Source: Saccharothrix longispora (lineage in GTDB: Bacteria > Actinomycetota > Actinomycetes > Mycobacteriales > Pseudonocardiaceae). From it: 64,000 nucleotides of DNA. Positions 53,304-61,095 of this stretch are shown in pieces. The stretch's first letter is position 1. Each line of letters starts with the position of its first letter. Under the pieces are notes generated by a model. The model was not told the origin of the DNA and searched no databases. It worked only from the letters and a program-made list of their open reading frames with translations. The stretch is from the NCBI RefSeq assembly GCF_030852425.1, contig NZ_NSDM01000002.1, forward strand, positions 124,001-188,000. The letters run 5' to 3'. The position numbers and the translations under genes were made by a program.

Positions 53304-53484
53304 AGCGACGGGTGCGCCAGCTCGTGGAGGCCGGGTAGGAGGTCGGCCGGCGGGGCCTGGGGACCGGGGGCGCCGGCTCCCCCGCCCGGATGGCACCGGC
53401 CACCGCGGAGAGCACCGCGACCAGGGCGGCGAGCTCGTCGTCGTCCGGCGAGCCGCGCAGGACGCGCACGTCGGGCTCGCCCAT
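53302..53484 (-). CDS. Acyl-CoA carboxylase epsilon subunit
   Basis: A 60-residue protein of the actinobacterial AccE/PccE type. It has the usual start of a charged strand and acidic linker (VRVLRGSPDDDELAALVAVL), then a hydrophobic helix and a basic proline-rich tail. Epsilon subunits stabilise the alpha-beta carboxylase complex. Its ATG shares one base with the stop of the beta-subunit gene (TGATG), the normal arrangement for this pair. Confidence 0.88.
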   Translation of the reverse strand: MGEPDVRVLRGSPDDDELAALVAVLSAVAGAIRAGEPAPPVPRPRRPTSYPASTSWRTRR

Positions 53485-55058
53485 CAGACCGGCGGGTTCC
53501 CGTGCTTGCGCGCCGGGATGTCGGCGTGCTTGGCCCGGAGCATCCGCAGCGCGCGGACCAGCAGCTCGCGCGTGCGGCCCGGTTCGATCACGTCGTCCAC
53601 CAGCCCGCGCTCGGCGGCGTAGTAGGGGTGCATCAGCTCGGTGCGGTATTCCTTGATCTTCAGGCGGCGCATGCCCTCGGGGTCGTCGGCCGCCTTGATC
53701 TCGCGGCGGAAGATGACGTTGGCCGCGCCCTCGGCGCCCATCACGGCGATCTCGTTCGTCGGCCACGCCAGAGAGACGTCGGTGCCGATGGAGCGCGAGT
53801 CCATCACGATGTACGCGCCGCCGTATGCCTTGCGCAGGATGACCTGCACCCGCGGCACCGTGGCGTTGCAGTAGGCGTAGAGCAGCTTCGCGCCGTGCCG
53901 GATGATGCCGCCGTGCTCCTGGTCCACGCCGGGCAGGAAGCCGGGCACGTCCACGAGCGTCACGAGCGGGATGTTGAAGGCGTCGCACGTCTGCACGAAC
54001 CGCGCGGCCTTCTCGCTCGCCTCGATGTCGAGCACGCCGGCGAGCACGGTGGGCTGGTTCGCGACGATGCCGACCGCGTGACCGTCCATCCGGGCCAGCG
54101 CGCACACGACGTTGGTCGCCCAGCCCGCGTGCACCTGGAAGAACGCGCCGTCGTCCACGATCTCCTCGATGACGGCGCACATGTCGTAGGCGCGGGTCGA
54201 GTCGGTCGGCACGAGCTCGACCAGCCGGTCGGTCCGGCGGTCGGGCGGGTCGTCGGTCGGCTCGACCGGTGGTGCCTCGTTGTTGTTGGACGGCAGGAAG
54301 GAGATCAGGTACCGCACGTCCTCGATGCAGCTCTGCTCGTCCTCGTAGACGAACGCGGCGACGCCGGAGGTCGTGGCGTGCACGTCCGCCCCGCCGAGGC
54401 CGTTCTGCGTGATCTCCTCGCCCGTCACCGCGTGCACCACGTCCGGGCCGGTGATGAACATCTGCGAGGTCTCGCGGACCATGAACACGAAGTCGGTCAG
54501 CGCCGGCGAGTACGCCGCGCCGCCCGCGCACGGGCCCAGCATCACCGAGATCTGCGGGATGACCCCGGAGCACCGGGTGTTGCGCTGGAAGATCCCGCCG
54601 TACCCGGCGAGCGCCGTGACGCCCTCCTGGATGCGGGCGCCGGCGCCGTCGTTGAGGGACACCAGGGGCGCGCCGGCCGCCGCCGCGAGGTCCATCACCT
54701 TGTGGATCTTCTGGGCGTGCGCCTCGCCGAGCGCGCCACCGAAGATCCGGAAGTCGTGCGCGTACACGAACACCGTGCGGCCGTGCACCGTTCCCCAGCC
54801 GCAGACGACACCGTCGGAGTACGGCCGCCGGTGCTCCAGGCCGAAGCCGGTGGCCCGGTGCCGGCGCAGGGCCTCGACCTCGGTGAACGACCCCGGGTCG
54901 AGGAGCAGTTCGATCCGCTCGTGCGCGGTCAGCTTGCCGCGCTCGTGCTGCCGGGTGGTCGCCGCGTCGTCGGGCCCGCGGCGAGCCGCGTCCTTGATCT
55001 GGCGCAGCTCCACGAGCCGGTTCTCGAACGCCGCCTCCACCGCCACTGCCTCAGTCAT
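53484..55058 (-). CDS. Acyl-CoA carboxylase beta subunit (carboxyltransferase)
   Basis: A 524-residue biotin-dependent carboxyltransferase of the AccD5/PccB type, close to the usual family length. It contains GGALGEAHAQKI, NDGAGARIQEG, GPCAGGAAYSPALTDF and the second crotonase-like half with DVPGFLPG and YGGAYIVM. With a biotinylated alpha subunit from elsewhere it makes malonyl-CoA or methylmalonyl-CoA. All clearly readable ATs in this cluster look malonyl-specific, so malonyl-CoA supply is the likely job. The ATG at 55058 follows GGAGG. The 250-nt leader begins at a promoter with the cluster TTAGGGG repeat, which ties a primary-metabolism enzyme to the pathway regulon. Confidence 0.9.
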   Translation of the reverse strand: MTEAVAVEAAFENRLVELRQIKDAARRGPDDAATTRQHERGKLTAHERIELLLDPGSFTEVEALRRHRATGFGLEHRRPYSDGVVCGWGTVHGRTVFVYAHDFRIFGGALGEAHAQKIHKVMDLAAAAGAPLVSLNDGAGARIQEGVTALAGYGGIFQRNTRCSGVIPQISVMLGPCAGGAAYSPALTDFVFMVRETSQMFITGPDVVHAVTGEEITQNGLGGADVHATTSGVAAFVYEDEQSCIEDVRYLISFLPSNNNEAPPVEPTDDPPDRRTDRLVELVPTDSTRAYDMCAVIEEIVDDGAFFQVHAGWATNVVCALARMDGHAVGIVANQPTVLAGVLDIEASEKAARFVQTCDAFNIPLVTLVDVPGFLPGVDQEHGGIIRHGAKLLYAYCNATVPRVQVILRKAYGGAYIVMDSRSIGTDVSLAWPTNEIAVMGAEGAANVIFRREIKAADDPEGMRRLKIKEYRTELMHPYYAAERGLVDDVIEPGRTRELLVRALRMLRAKHADIPARKHGNPPV

Positions 55059-55308
55059 GGGCGAACCTCCGGTCGGTGAGCCGATCCGCCGGGTGCCGGG
55101 ACACGGCCCCCTGGCGGTGGGTGTGAGTGGGTGCCCGCCCGCGGGCGCCGCACGGAAGCCGGTTCCCGTCGTGCGGCGGGCACGTCGACCGCGTCCCCGC
55201 CCGGGTGTCGCGGGGCCGGTGAACCCGGTCCCGCGCGGTCTGCCCCGAGTGGACGGTCGTGTCATCCCGTCGCCTTCCGCGTCGGACCGGACCTCTGTTC
55301 CTCGGGCA

Positions 55309-55355
55309 AAAGTAGCCGCGCCGATTCGGCTCAACGACCCCTAAAGCCCCCCTAA
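55309..55355 (-). promoter_or_regulatory. Promoter and activator repeat of carboxylase operon
   Basis: Two perfect TTAGGGG heptamers on the minus strand (+ CCCCTAA at 55338-55344 and 55349-55355) repeat with an 11-bp period. A TACTTT -10 (55309-55314) starts exactly 24 nt past the inner one. This is the best version of the site in the window. Confidence 0.7.
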
Positions 55356-56095
55356 GGCGTCCCGTGGACGATCTCCGGGCAGCCTCGGAACGCCCCGTGG
55401 TCGTGCGGCCCGCCCACCCGTCCGGCGAGGTCGTGCGTCCTCCGCGCTCCTCTTCCGGGGCCGGGGTCCGGCTCGGCGGTGCTCGCGGCGGTGTGGGACG
55501 ACGAGCCCGGCGCCCCGGTGGCCGCCGTCGGTGATGGTGGTTCGCCGTCGGATCGGACATCGCGAACGGAGGCGCGGGCCGTCCCGTCGTCGAGTTCGCG
55601 CGTCGGTGAGCCCCGACCAGCAGCGCCGGGTCGGCCGGCGGACGACTGCGCGGAAGACCCCCGCTCGGCGGACCGGCGCGGCTCGGCCCGGTGAACGGGC
55701 GGCCCGTGCCACCGGAACCGGCTGCACGGCGCCCGCTGGACGAACACGTCGTCCAGCTCCCGCCCCGTCGATCGAGTCCCTGGACGACCGACAGCGGTCC
55801 ACTGTGGTCGGAGCCGTCCTGCGCCTCCCCGCCACCCGCCGCCCCAGCGGAGCGGAGCAGTCGGCCCGGCTGCTCCGCGTCACTCGAACGGGCGCTGACG
55901 GAGCGTCGACCGATTCGGTAAAGCTATTACCGAGGGGGTGCAGCGGAGCGGGTTCCGCTTGTCGTCGTCATTGCACGAGTCGTTCCGCGGTGCGACCACG
56001 CAGGTCGAACGACCCGATCGAGCGAGACCACCGGCCACGCGTGCGGGGCCGTCCCCGGAAACGGCCGCGGTGAGCAGAGAGGTCTGCGGGTCCTG
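55356..56095. other. 740-bp stretch without a recognisable gene
   Basis: Several frames are open here on both strands, but their products are Arg/Pro/Ser-rich with no ribosome site, no domain and no consistent codon pattern, so I call none. The one structured element is TCGGTAA-AGCTA-TTACCGA (55915-55933), a 7-bp inverted repeat that could be an operator for the gene at 56096. This stretch probably marks the right end of the macrolactam cluster. Confidence 0.5.
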
Positions 56096-58465
56096 ATGGA
56101 CGACAAGGTGCTCGAAGCCCAGCGGTGGGTCAACGCCACCTACGGTGGCGTGGCCGGGTACAAGCGGTGCGATGAGGACGGCAACACCGGGTGGGCCACG
56201 ATGTGGTCCCTGACGATGGGGTTGCAGCACGAGTTGGGCATCTCGCCCCTGGTGGCGAACTTCGGCCCCGGCACGCTGACCGCGCTCCAGGCGTTGGGCG
56301 ACATCGGTTTCGGCTGGAACCGGAACCAGAACATCGTGCGGATCATCCAGCACGCCCTGTTCTGCAAGGGGTACTGGGGCGCCAACGAGTACGGTGGGTA
56401 CGGCGCCGTCACCACCGAGGCCGTGAAGGCGATGCGGCGCGACATGGGGCTGCCGGACGGCGGGACGGGCACCGCGGGCGGCCAGACGACGCCGAAGATC
56501 TTCAAGGCGCTGCTGACCATGGACGCCTACGTCCTGCTCGGCGGCGGCCGGGAGGTGGTCGTGACCATCCAGCGGTGGCTCAACAGCCGCTACTGGACCA
56601 GGGCGAACTACTTCATCGGTCCCTGCGACGGCCACTACTCCCGGGACGTGCAGCAGGCGCTGGTGCGGGCCCTCCAGTACGAGATGGGGATCGCCGAGCC
56701 CAACGGCAGCTTCGGGCCCGCCACCAAGGCCGGCCTCCAGCAACGCACCCAGTACGTCGGCACGTCCGGGCCGGTCACGCAGCTGTTCCACGCCGCCTGC
56801 ATCTTCAACGAGCCCGTGCCCGGCACGTCCGGGGTGGGGTTCCGGGACACCTACACGACCGCGACCGCCGACTTCATCCGGGTGTTCCAGCGGTTCTCCG
56901 CACTACCGGAGCACGGCAACGGCGACTACGCGACCTGGGCGCAACTGCTGGTGTCGACCGGGGACCCGGACCGGCCGGCCGACGCGTGCGACACGAGGTT
57001 CACCATCACCGCGTCCCGCGCGCAGGCGCTGTACCAGGCCGGTTACCGGGCGGTGGGGCGCTACCTCGACGAGGCCCCCGGCGGCACCCTGGACAAGGAG
57101 ATCAAGCCGGGCGAGTTGCAGGCGATCTTCGCCGCCGGGCTCCGGTGCTTCCCGATCTGGCAGTACAACGCCCGCCAGCTGGTGGACTTCACCTACTCGG
57201 CCGGCTACCAGCACGGGATGCTGGCGCACGAGCGGGGCGTGCACTACGGGTTCAACCGGGGCACGGTGATCTACTTCGCGGTCGACTACGACGCCACCGA
57301 CCCGGAGATCACCTCCAACATCGTCCCGTACTTCCTGGGCGTCCGGGGTGCGCTCAACCGCCAGGGCGGCCGGTACGTCGTCGGCGTCTACGGTTCGCGG
57401 AACGTGGCCGCACGGGTGAGCGCCGAGGCGTACGTGTCGCACTCGTTCGTCTCCGGCATGTCCTGGGGCTTCTCCGGCAACCTCGGGTTCCCGCTGCCGC
57501 TGAACTGGTCGTTCAACCAGATCAAGGAGTTCCAGTTCCAGAACGGCTCCGACGTGTTCGACCTGGACCGCGTCGTCCACCGACCGGGTGCCGACTTCGG
57601 GGTGGACTCCGTCGGTCACGCCCCGACCGGCGTGGACCAGTTCCTCGCCTACGTGCGGGAGGTGCACGGCCTCGCGGTGCGTCACGATCCGTCCCGCGCG
57701 TCGAAGCTGGTGCTGGAGTGGCTGCGCTACCCGAAGTACAACGACTTCGAGTGGCGCAACACCTTCGAAGGCGTGGACGAGGGGTTCATCTCGGCCTGTC
57801 GCGGCGCGGGGCTGCGGCCGCCGCCGGAGTACGACTACCAGGACCCGTCGTTCGGCGTGTCGATCTCCGTGGACCACCTGGCCGCCACGGCGAACGCCTA
57901 CCTGCTCAAGGGGGCCGGAGAGCGCGCCGGTCTCACCCTGGGCGACCTGGGCGGTTGGTGCGGCGACCTGATCACCTTCTACGGTGAGTGGGTGCGCGAC
58001 GAGTCCGAGAACAAGGACGGCTACGCCTACGCGATGGCGCGGCTGGCCAAGCCGAACGTGCAGACGACGTTCATGCTCAACGACCTCGTCGAGGACATGG
58101 ACGGTCACCGGATCGGCTTGGCGGTGAAGAACGGCACGAGCGTCGTGACCGCGTTCGAGGACCTGCTGCTCCGGGGCGGCCACCTGTCCCGGGTGAACAA
58201 CTTCTTCGACAGCCGGTACGGCACGATGACCGACGCCGAGAACGCCGCCGTGGCGTGTCTGACGGGGGCGCCCGCGAACCCGGTCGACGCCCTGAAGTAC
58301 GCCGCCGCCCGCAAGCTGCTGGTGCAGCAGCAGAGCGGCGGGTGGATCGACCCGATCAGCATCACGCCGTCGGACCTCCGGGCGTTCTGCAAGGGTTACG
58401 CCGACACGCTGAACATCCTGCGCGGGGCGGAGAACCGGCGGCGCAGCGCCATGAAGGCCGAGTGA
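56096..58465 (+). CDS. Peptidoglycan-binding and Rv2525c-like glycoside-hydrolase-like protein
   Basis: A 789-residue protein. Two PG_binding_1-like repeats occupy about residues 1-140 and 150-225 (for example NFGPGTLTALQ and SFGPATKAGLQ). Residues 310-520 resemble the DUF1906/Rv2525c glycoside-hydrolase-like TIM barrel: GYRAVGRYLDEAPGG, VIYFAVDYDATDPEI, VVGVYGSR and a closing DVFDLDRVV. The last 250 residues are not recognised. There is no signal peptide and no membrane segment, which is odd for a wall-binding protein and suggests lysis, a non-classical export system or wrong partner assumptions. It leads an apparent three-gene unit. The ATG at 56096 follows AGAGGTCTGCGGGTCCTG. Confidence 0.75.
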   Translation: MDDKVLEAQRWVNATYGGVAGYKRCDEDGNTGWATMWSLTMGLQHELGISPLVANFGPGTLTALQALGDIGFGWNRNQNIVRIIQHALFCKGYWGANEYGGYGAVTTEAVKAMRRDMGLPDGGTGTAGGQTTPKIFKALLTMDAYVLLGGGREVVVTIQRWLNSRYWTRANYFIGPCDGHYSRDVQQALVRALQYEMGIAEPNGSFGPATKAGLQQRTQYVGTSGPVTQLFHAACIFNEPVPGTSGVGFRDTYTTATADFIRVFQRFSALPEHGNGDYATWAQLLVSTGDPDRPADACDTRFTITASRAQALYQAGYRAVGRYLDEAPGGTLDKEIKPGELQAIFAAGLRCFPIWQYNARQLVDFTYSAGYQHGMLAHERGVHYGFNRGTVIYFAVDYDATDPEITSNIVPYFLGVRGALNRQGGRYVVGVYGSRNVAARVSAEAYVSHSFVSGMSWGFSGNLGFPLPLNWSFNQIKEFQFQNGSDVFDLDRVVHRPGADFGVDSVGHAPTGVDQFLAYVREVHGLAVRHDPSRASKLVLEWLRYPKYNDFEWRNTFEGVDEGFISACRGAGLRPPPEYDYQDPSFGVSISVDHLAATANAYLLKGAGERAGLTLGDLGGWCGDLITFYGEWVRDESENKDGYAYAMARLAKPNVQTTFMLNDLVEDMDGHRIGLAVKNGTSVVTAFEDLLLRGGHLSRVNNFFDSRYGTMTDAENAAVACLTGAPANPVDALKYAAARKLLVQQQSGGWIDPISITPSDLRAFCKGYADTLNILRGAENRRRSAMKAE

Positions 58466-58472
58466 CGGGCAC

Positions 58473-58955
58473 GTGGAACGGATCGCCAACGACCTCGCCC
58501 TCCTGCTGCTGGCGGTGACCCCGCTGCTGGTCCTGGTCAAGCTCGTGCACGGCCTGACCACGCGGCGGGCGACGTTCGCCCCGCGCGGCTCGCGGCGGGC
58601 GCGGGTCGAACCGGTGGCGTGGCTGCTGCTCGCGGCGGTGGACAGCCACACCGCCGCGCTGTGGTCGACCATCGCGCACCAGGCGGAAGACCTGTGCGGG
58701 CGCTACCGGCCGGACCTGGGCGACGACGTCCACCTCAGCGGCGGCTACTTCTTCGAGTTCCCGGTGGACGTCCGGTGCGTGTGGCGGAGCGGGGAGACCG
58801 CGGCGGTGACGACCTGGCCGCTGGCCGCCCTCACCGGGGTGTTCGTCCTGGCGGCCGTCGCCGTGCCGGTGATCGCCCGCGTCCGCCGCTCCCGGCGCCA
58901 CGGCGCACGCCCCACCTCGGACCAGTCGCGACCACACGGGGAGAGCACACCATGA
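58473..58955 (+). CDS. Small membrane protein of unknown function
   Basis: A 160-residue protein. Hydrophobic segments at about residues 7-27 and 110-132, plus a weaker one near 45-60, frame a soluble stretch with two Cys (EDLCGRYRPDL and VDVRCVW) that could pair outside the cell. I do not recognise the family. The GTG start at 58473 is seven bases after the upstream stop, and its own stop overlaps the next ATG (ATGA). It therefore belongs with the wall-binding protein and the Tat-exported protein beside it. Confidence 0.7.
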   Translation: MERIANDLALLLLAVTPLLVLVKLVHGLTTRRATFAPRGSRRARVEPVAWLLLAAVDSHTAALWSTIAHQAEDLCGRYRPDLGDDVHLSGGYFFEFPVDVRCVWRSGETAAVTTWPLAALTGVFVLAAVAVPVIARVRRSRRHGARPTSDQSRPHGESTP

Positions 58956-59590
58956 CACCGATCGACCGGCGCCGTTTCCTCGCGTTCGGCGGCGCGGCCC
59001 TCGCGGGCGGCGCCCTGTGGACCGCCGCTCCCCCGGCGTCGGGCGCCGCCCCGGCGGCGACCGCACCCGCCGGCCCGGCGGAGTGGCGGGGCGGCAGGAG
59101 CGCCAACGGCTGGCCCGTGCTCACCGCCGGTGGCGCGCCGGAGTTCCGGGTGGAGGGCAGCGGACTGACCGTGCGCCTCGCCCCGGCGGCGGCCCCGGTC
59201 CTGCTGCACGTCGTGCGGCGTTTCCTGTACGAGGTGGAGCACCGGGTGGGGCCGGGCGAGCTCACCGGGCACGTCGAGGACCGGCGCGTCGCCGCCCCGT
59301 ACGAGTCGGCGTACCTGTCGGGCAGCGGCATCGCCCTCCGCCCGCTGTTCTACCCGTCGGGCGCGCGGGACGGGTTCTTCGAGCACGAGAAGGCCGTGGT
59401 CCGCGACATCCTCGCCGACTGTGAGGGGGTCGTCGCCTGGGGCGGTGACCTGACGCCGGTCAAGGAGTCGCACTTCCACGTCGTCGAACCCCCGACGAGC
59501 GCCCGCTACCTGGCCGTCGCCGCGAAGCTGAGCCGCTGGGAGGACGCGCCGGGCAGGGGTGCGGGGGCGGTCAGCGCCTTCGACGGCTGA
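58952..59590 (+). CDS. Tat-exported protein, possible degenerate M15-like peptidase
   Basis: A 212-residue protein with a clear twin-arginine signal (DRRRFLAFGGAALAGGA) and an Ala-rich cleavage region near residue 32. The mature part resembles M15 D-Ala-D-Ala carboxypeptidases in outline: a SGSGIALRP segment where these enzymes have SxHxxGxAxD, and WGGDLTPVKESHFHV where they end in a zinc-binding HF. The first zinc His and the Asp appear to be lost, so it may bind rather than cut peptidoglycan. The similarity is faint and I hold it loosely. It shares ATGA with the gene before it and overlaps the GNAT gene tail to tail by 20 bp. Confidence 0.6.
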   Translation: MTPIDRRRFLAFGGAALAGGALWTAAPPASGAAPAATAPAGPAEWRGGRSANGWPVLTAGGAPEFRVEGSGLTVRLAPAAAPVLLHVVRRFLYEVEHRVGPGELTGHVEDRRVAAPYESAYLSGSGIALRPLFYPSGARDGFFEHEKAVVRDILADCEGVVAWGGDLTPVKESHFHVVEPPTSARYLAVAAKLSRWEDAPGRGAGAVSAFDG

Positions 59591-60137
59591 GCGCGCCACC
59601 GGCCGCCCGCCCCCGGCGGTAGTCGGGGGCGAGCAGGCCGAACAGCAGGTCGTCCACCCACTCGCCCCGCAGCCACGTGTTCTCCCGCCGCAGTCCTTCG
59701 CGTCGGAAGCCGACGCGCTCCAGCAGGCGCGCGGACGGGGTGTTGCGGGGGTCGCACTCCGCGGAGACGCGGTGCAGGTCGAGGTCGAGGAACAGGTGCC
59801 GGAGCAGGCGTTCGACGGCTTCGGTGGCGTAGCCGCGCCCCTGGAACGGTGTCGCGACGCTGAAGCCGATCTCGGCCTGCTTCCGGTTCTCGTGCAGGTT
59901 GACGCCGATGTCGCCGATCACGTGGCCGTCGAGCGCTATGGCGTACGGGAACCACCCGACCCGGTCCGGGTCGGCGGCGGCGTGCCGCGCCACGGCGGCC
60001 GTCGCCTCCCGGAGCGACAGCGGGCTGTCCCACGCCTGGTACCGGGCCACCTCGGGGTCGGAGCGGTAGGCGGCGAACGCCTCCTCGTCACCCGGCCGGA
60101 ATTGCCGCAGGACGAGTCTCCGGCTGGTCAGCAGCAT
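59571..60137 (-). CDS. GNAT acetyltransferase, RimJ/RimL type
   Basis: A 188-residue N-acetyltransferase. It starts with TSRRLVLRQFRPGDEEAF, carries the acetyl-CoA loop FQGRGYATEAVERLL and ends with SARLLERVGFRREG, all typical of the family that acetylates protein N-termini or small amines. No substrate can be named. It is 52 bp downstream of the methyltransferase gene on the same strand, so it may be the last gene of the NRPS-led unit, or simply a neighbour. Confidence 0.88.
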   Translation of the reverse strand: MLLTSRRLVLRQFRPGDEEAFAAYRSDPEVARYQAWDSPLSLREATAAVARHAAADPDRVGWFPYAIALDGHVIGDIGVNLHENRKQAEIGFSVATPFQGRGYATEAVERLLRHLFLDLDLHRVSAECDPRNTPSARLLERVGFRREGLRRENTWLRGEWVDDLLFGLLAPDYRRGRAAGGALSRRRR

Positions 60138-60189
60138 CGAGTGGGGCTTTCTGCTCGGGTACTCGGCGTGCGTGGGCTCCCCGTCCGGG

Positions 60190-61095
60190 TCAGCCCTTGC
60201 GCAGCACGTAGCACTGGAAGAGGGCGTGCCCGGACGGGGTGGCGCCCGAGCGTTGCACCGGGGTCAGCCCGGTCATCTCGCACCACTGGCTGCTGATGAG
60301 GATCGGGGTGTGACCGAGCAGCACGACGTGCCCGCCGTCCCGGCACCTGCTCGCCGCGGCGGCGAGCAGGTCGTGGGCCTGGTCGGTACCGACGACGAAC
60401 GCGTTGAGGTGCCGGCAGACCACCAGGTCTGCGCTGCCCTCGGGGATCGCGGGCCGGATGCTGTCGCCGCAGTGCGCCTCGTCCAGCCTGGTCCGCGCGC
60501 GGGCCACCATGTCGGGGCTGAGGTCCTGGCCGATGGTGCGCGTCCCGGGGAACCGGCGACCGACGGCGTGGAGGAACGCGCCGGTCGAGCACGCCGCGTC
60601 GTAGGCCACCCCGCCGCGGAACCCCAACTCGGCGAGCCGGTCGGGCACGTAGTCGCGCAGCACCTCCTCGGCGTGGTCCAGTTCACGGGCCGACTCGTCG
60701 GTCACCTCCCAGCCGCCCGTGTCGGTCTCGCGGACGCGGTGGCCGAGCTGCGCGTACGGGTAGTACAGGTCCGTCATGGGGTCGGCGGCGGCCGCGGCGA
60801 ACAGCGCGGTCCTCTCCCCCTCGTCCAGCGGGCGGTGGAACACGGCCACGTGGTCCTCGGCCACCTGCTCGCGCTCCACCACCCCCAGCAGCATGTGCGG
60901 CTCGACGAGGGTGCACTTGAGCCGCTCGGCCGGCCGGCCGTCGCGGTCCGGCTCGGGGTAGGCGGCCTCGGTCTTGCGACCGACCAGGCGAACGCCGGCC
61001 GTGTCCAGGAAGAACAGGTCGTAGGGCTTGCCCTCGGCGTAGGTCTCCACGACCCGGTCAGGCGAACGCCGGACCACCTGCGACGGTGCGGTCAT
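60190..61095 (-). CDS. SAM-dependent class I methyltransferase, NRPS-linked
   Basis: A 301-residue protein. The C-terminal half has a SAM-binding fold: AYDAACSTGAFLHAVG as motif I, then GQDLSPDMVARAR and the SADLVVCRHLNAF strand. The first 140 residues are an additional domain I do not recognise, with an FHRPLDEGERTALF stretch. Its ATG at 61095 overlaps the NRPS stop (ATGA), so it probably modifies the NRPS product or a carrier-bound intermediate. Confidence 0.78.
   Translation of the reverse strand: MTAPSQVVRRSPDRVVETYAEGKPYDLFFLDTAGVRLVGRKTEAAYPEPDRDGRPAERLKCTLVEPHMLLGVVEREQVAEDHVAVFHRPLDEGERTALFAAAAADPMTDLYYPYAQLGHRVRETDTGGWEVTDESARELDHAEEVLRDYVPDRLAELGFRGGVAYDAACSTGAFLHAVGRRFPGTRTIGQDLSPDMVARARTRLDEAHCGDSIRPAIPEGSADLVVCRHLNAFVVGTDQAHDLLAAAASRCRDGGHVVLLGHTPILISSQWCEMTGLTPVQRSGATPSGHALFQCYVLRKG

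Noticed and set aside
55341-56073. Several 130-180-codon open frames on both strands between the carboxylase promoter and the wall-protein gene
   Set aside because: Arg/Pro/Ser-rich products, mutually overlapping, no start signals or domains.
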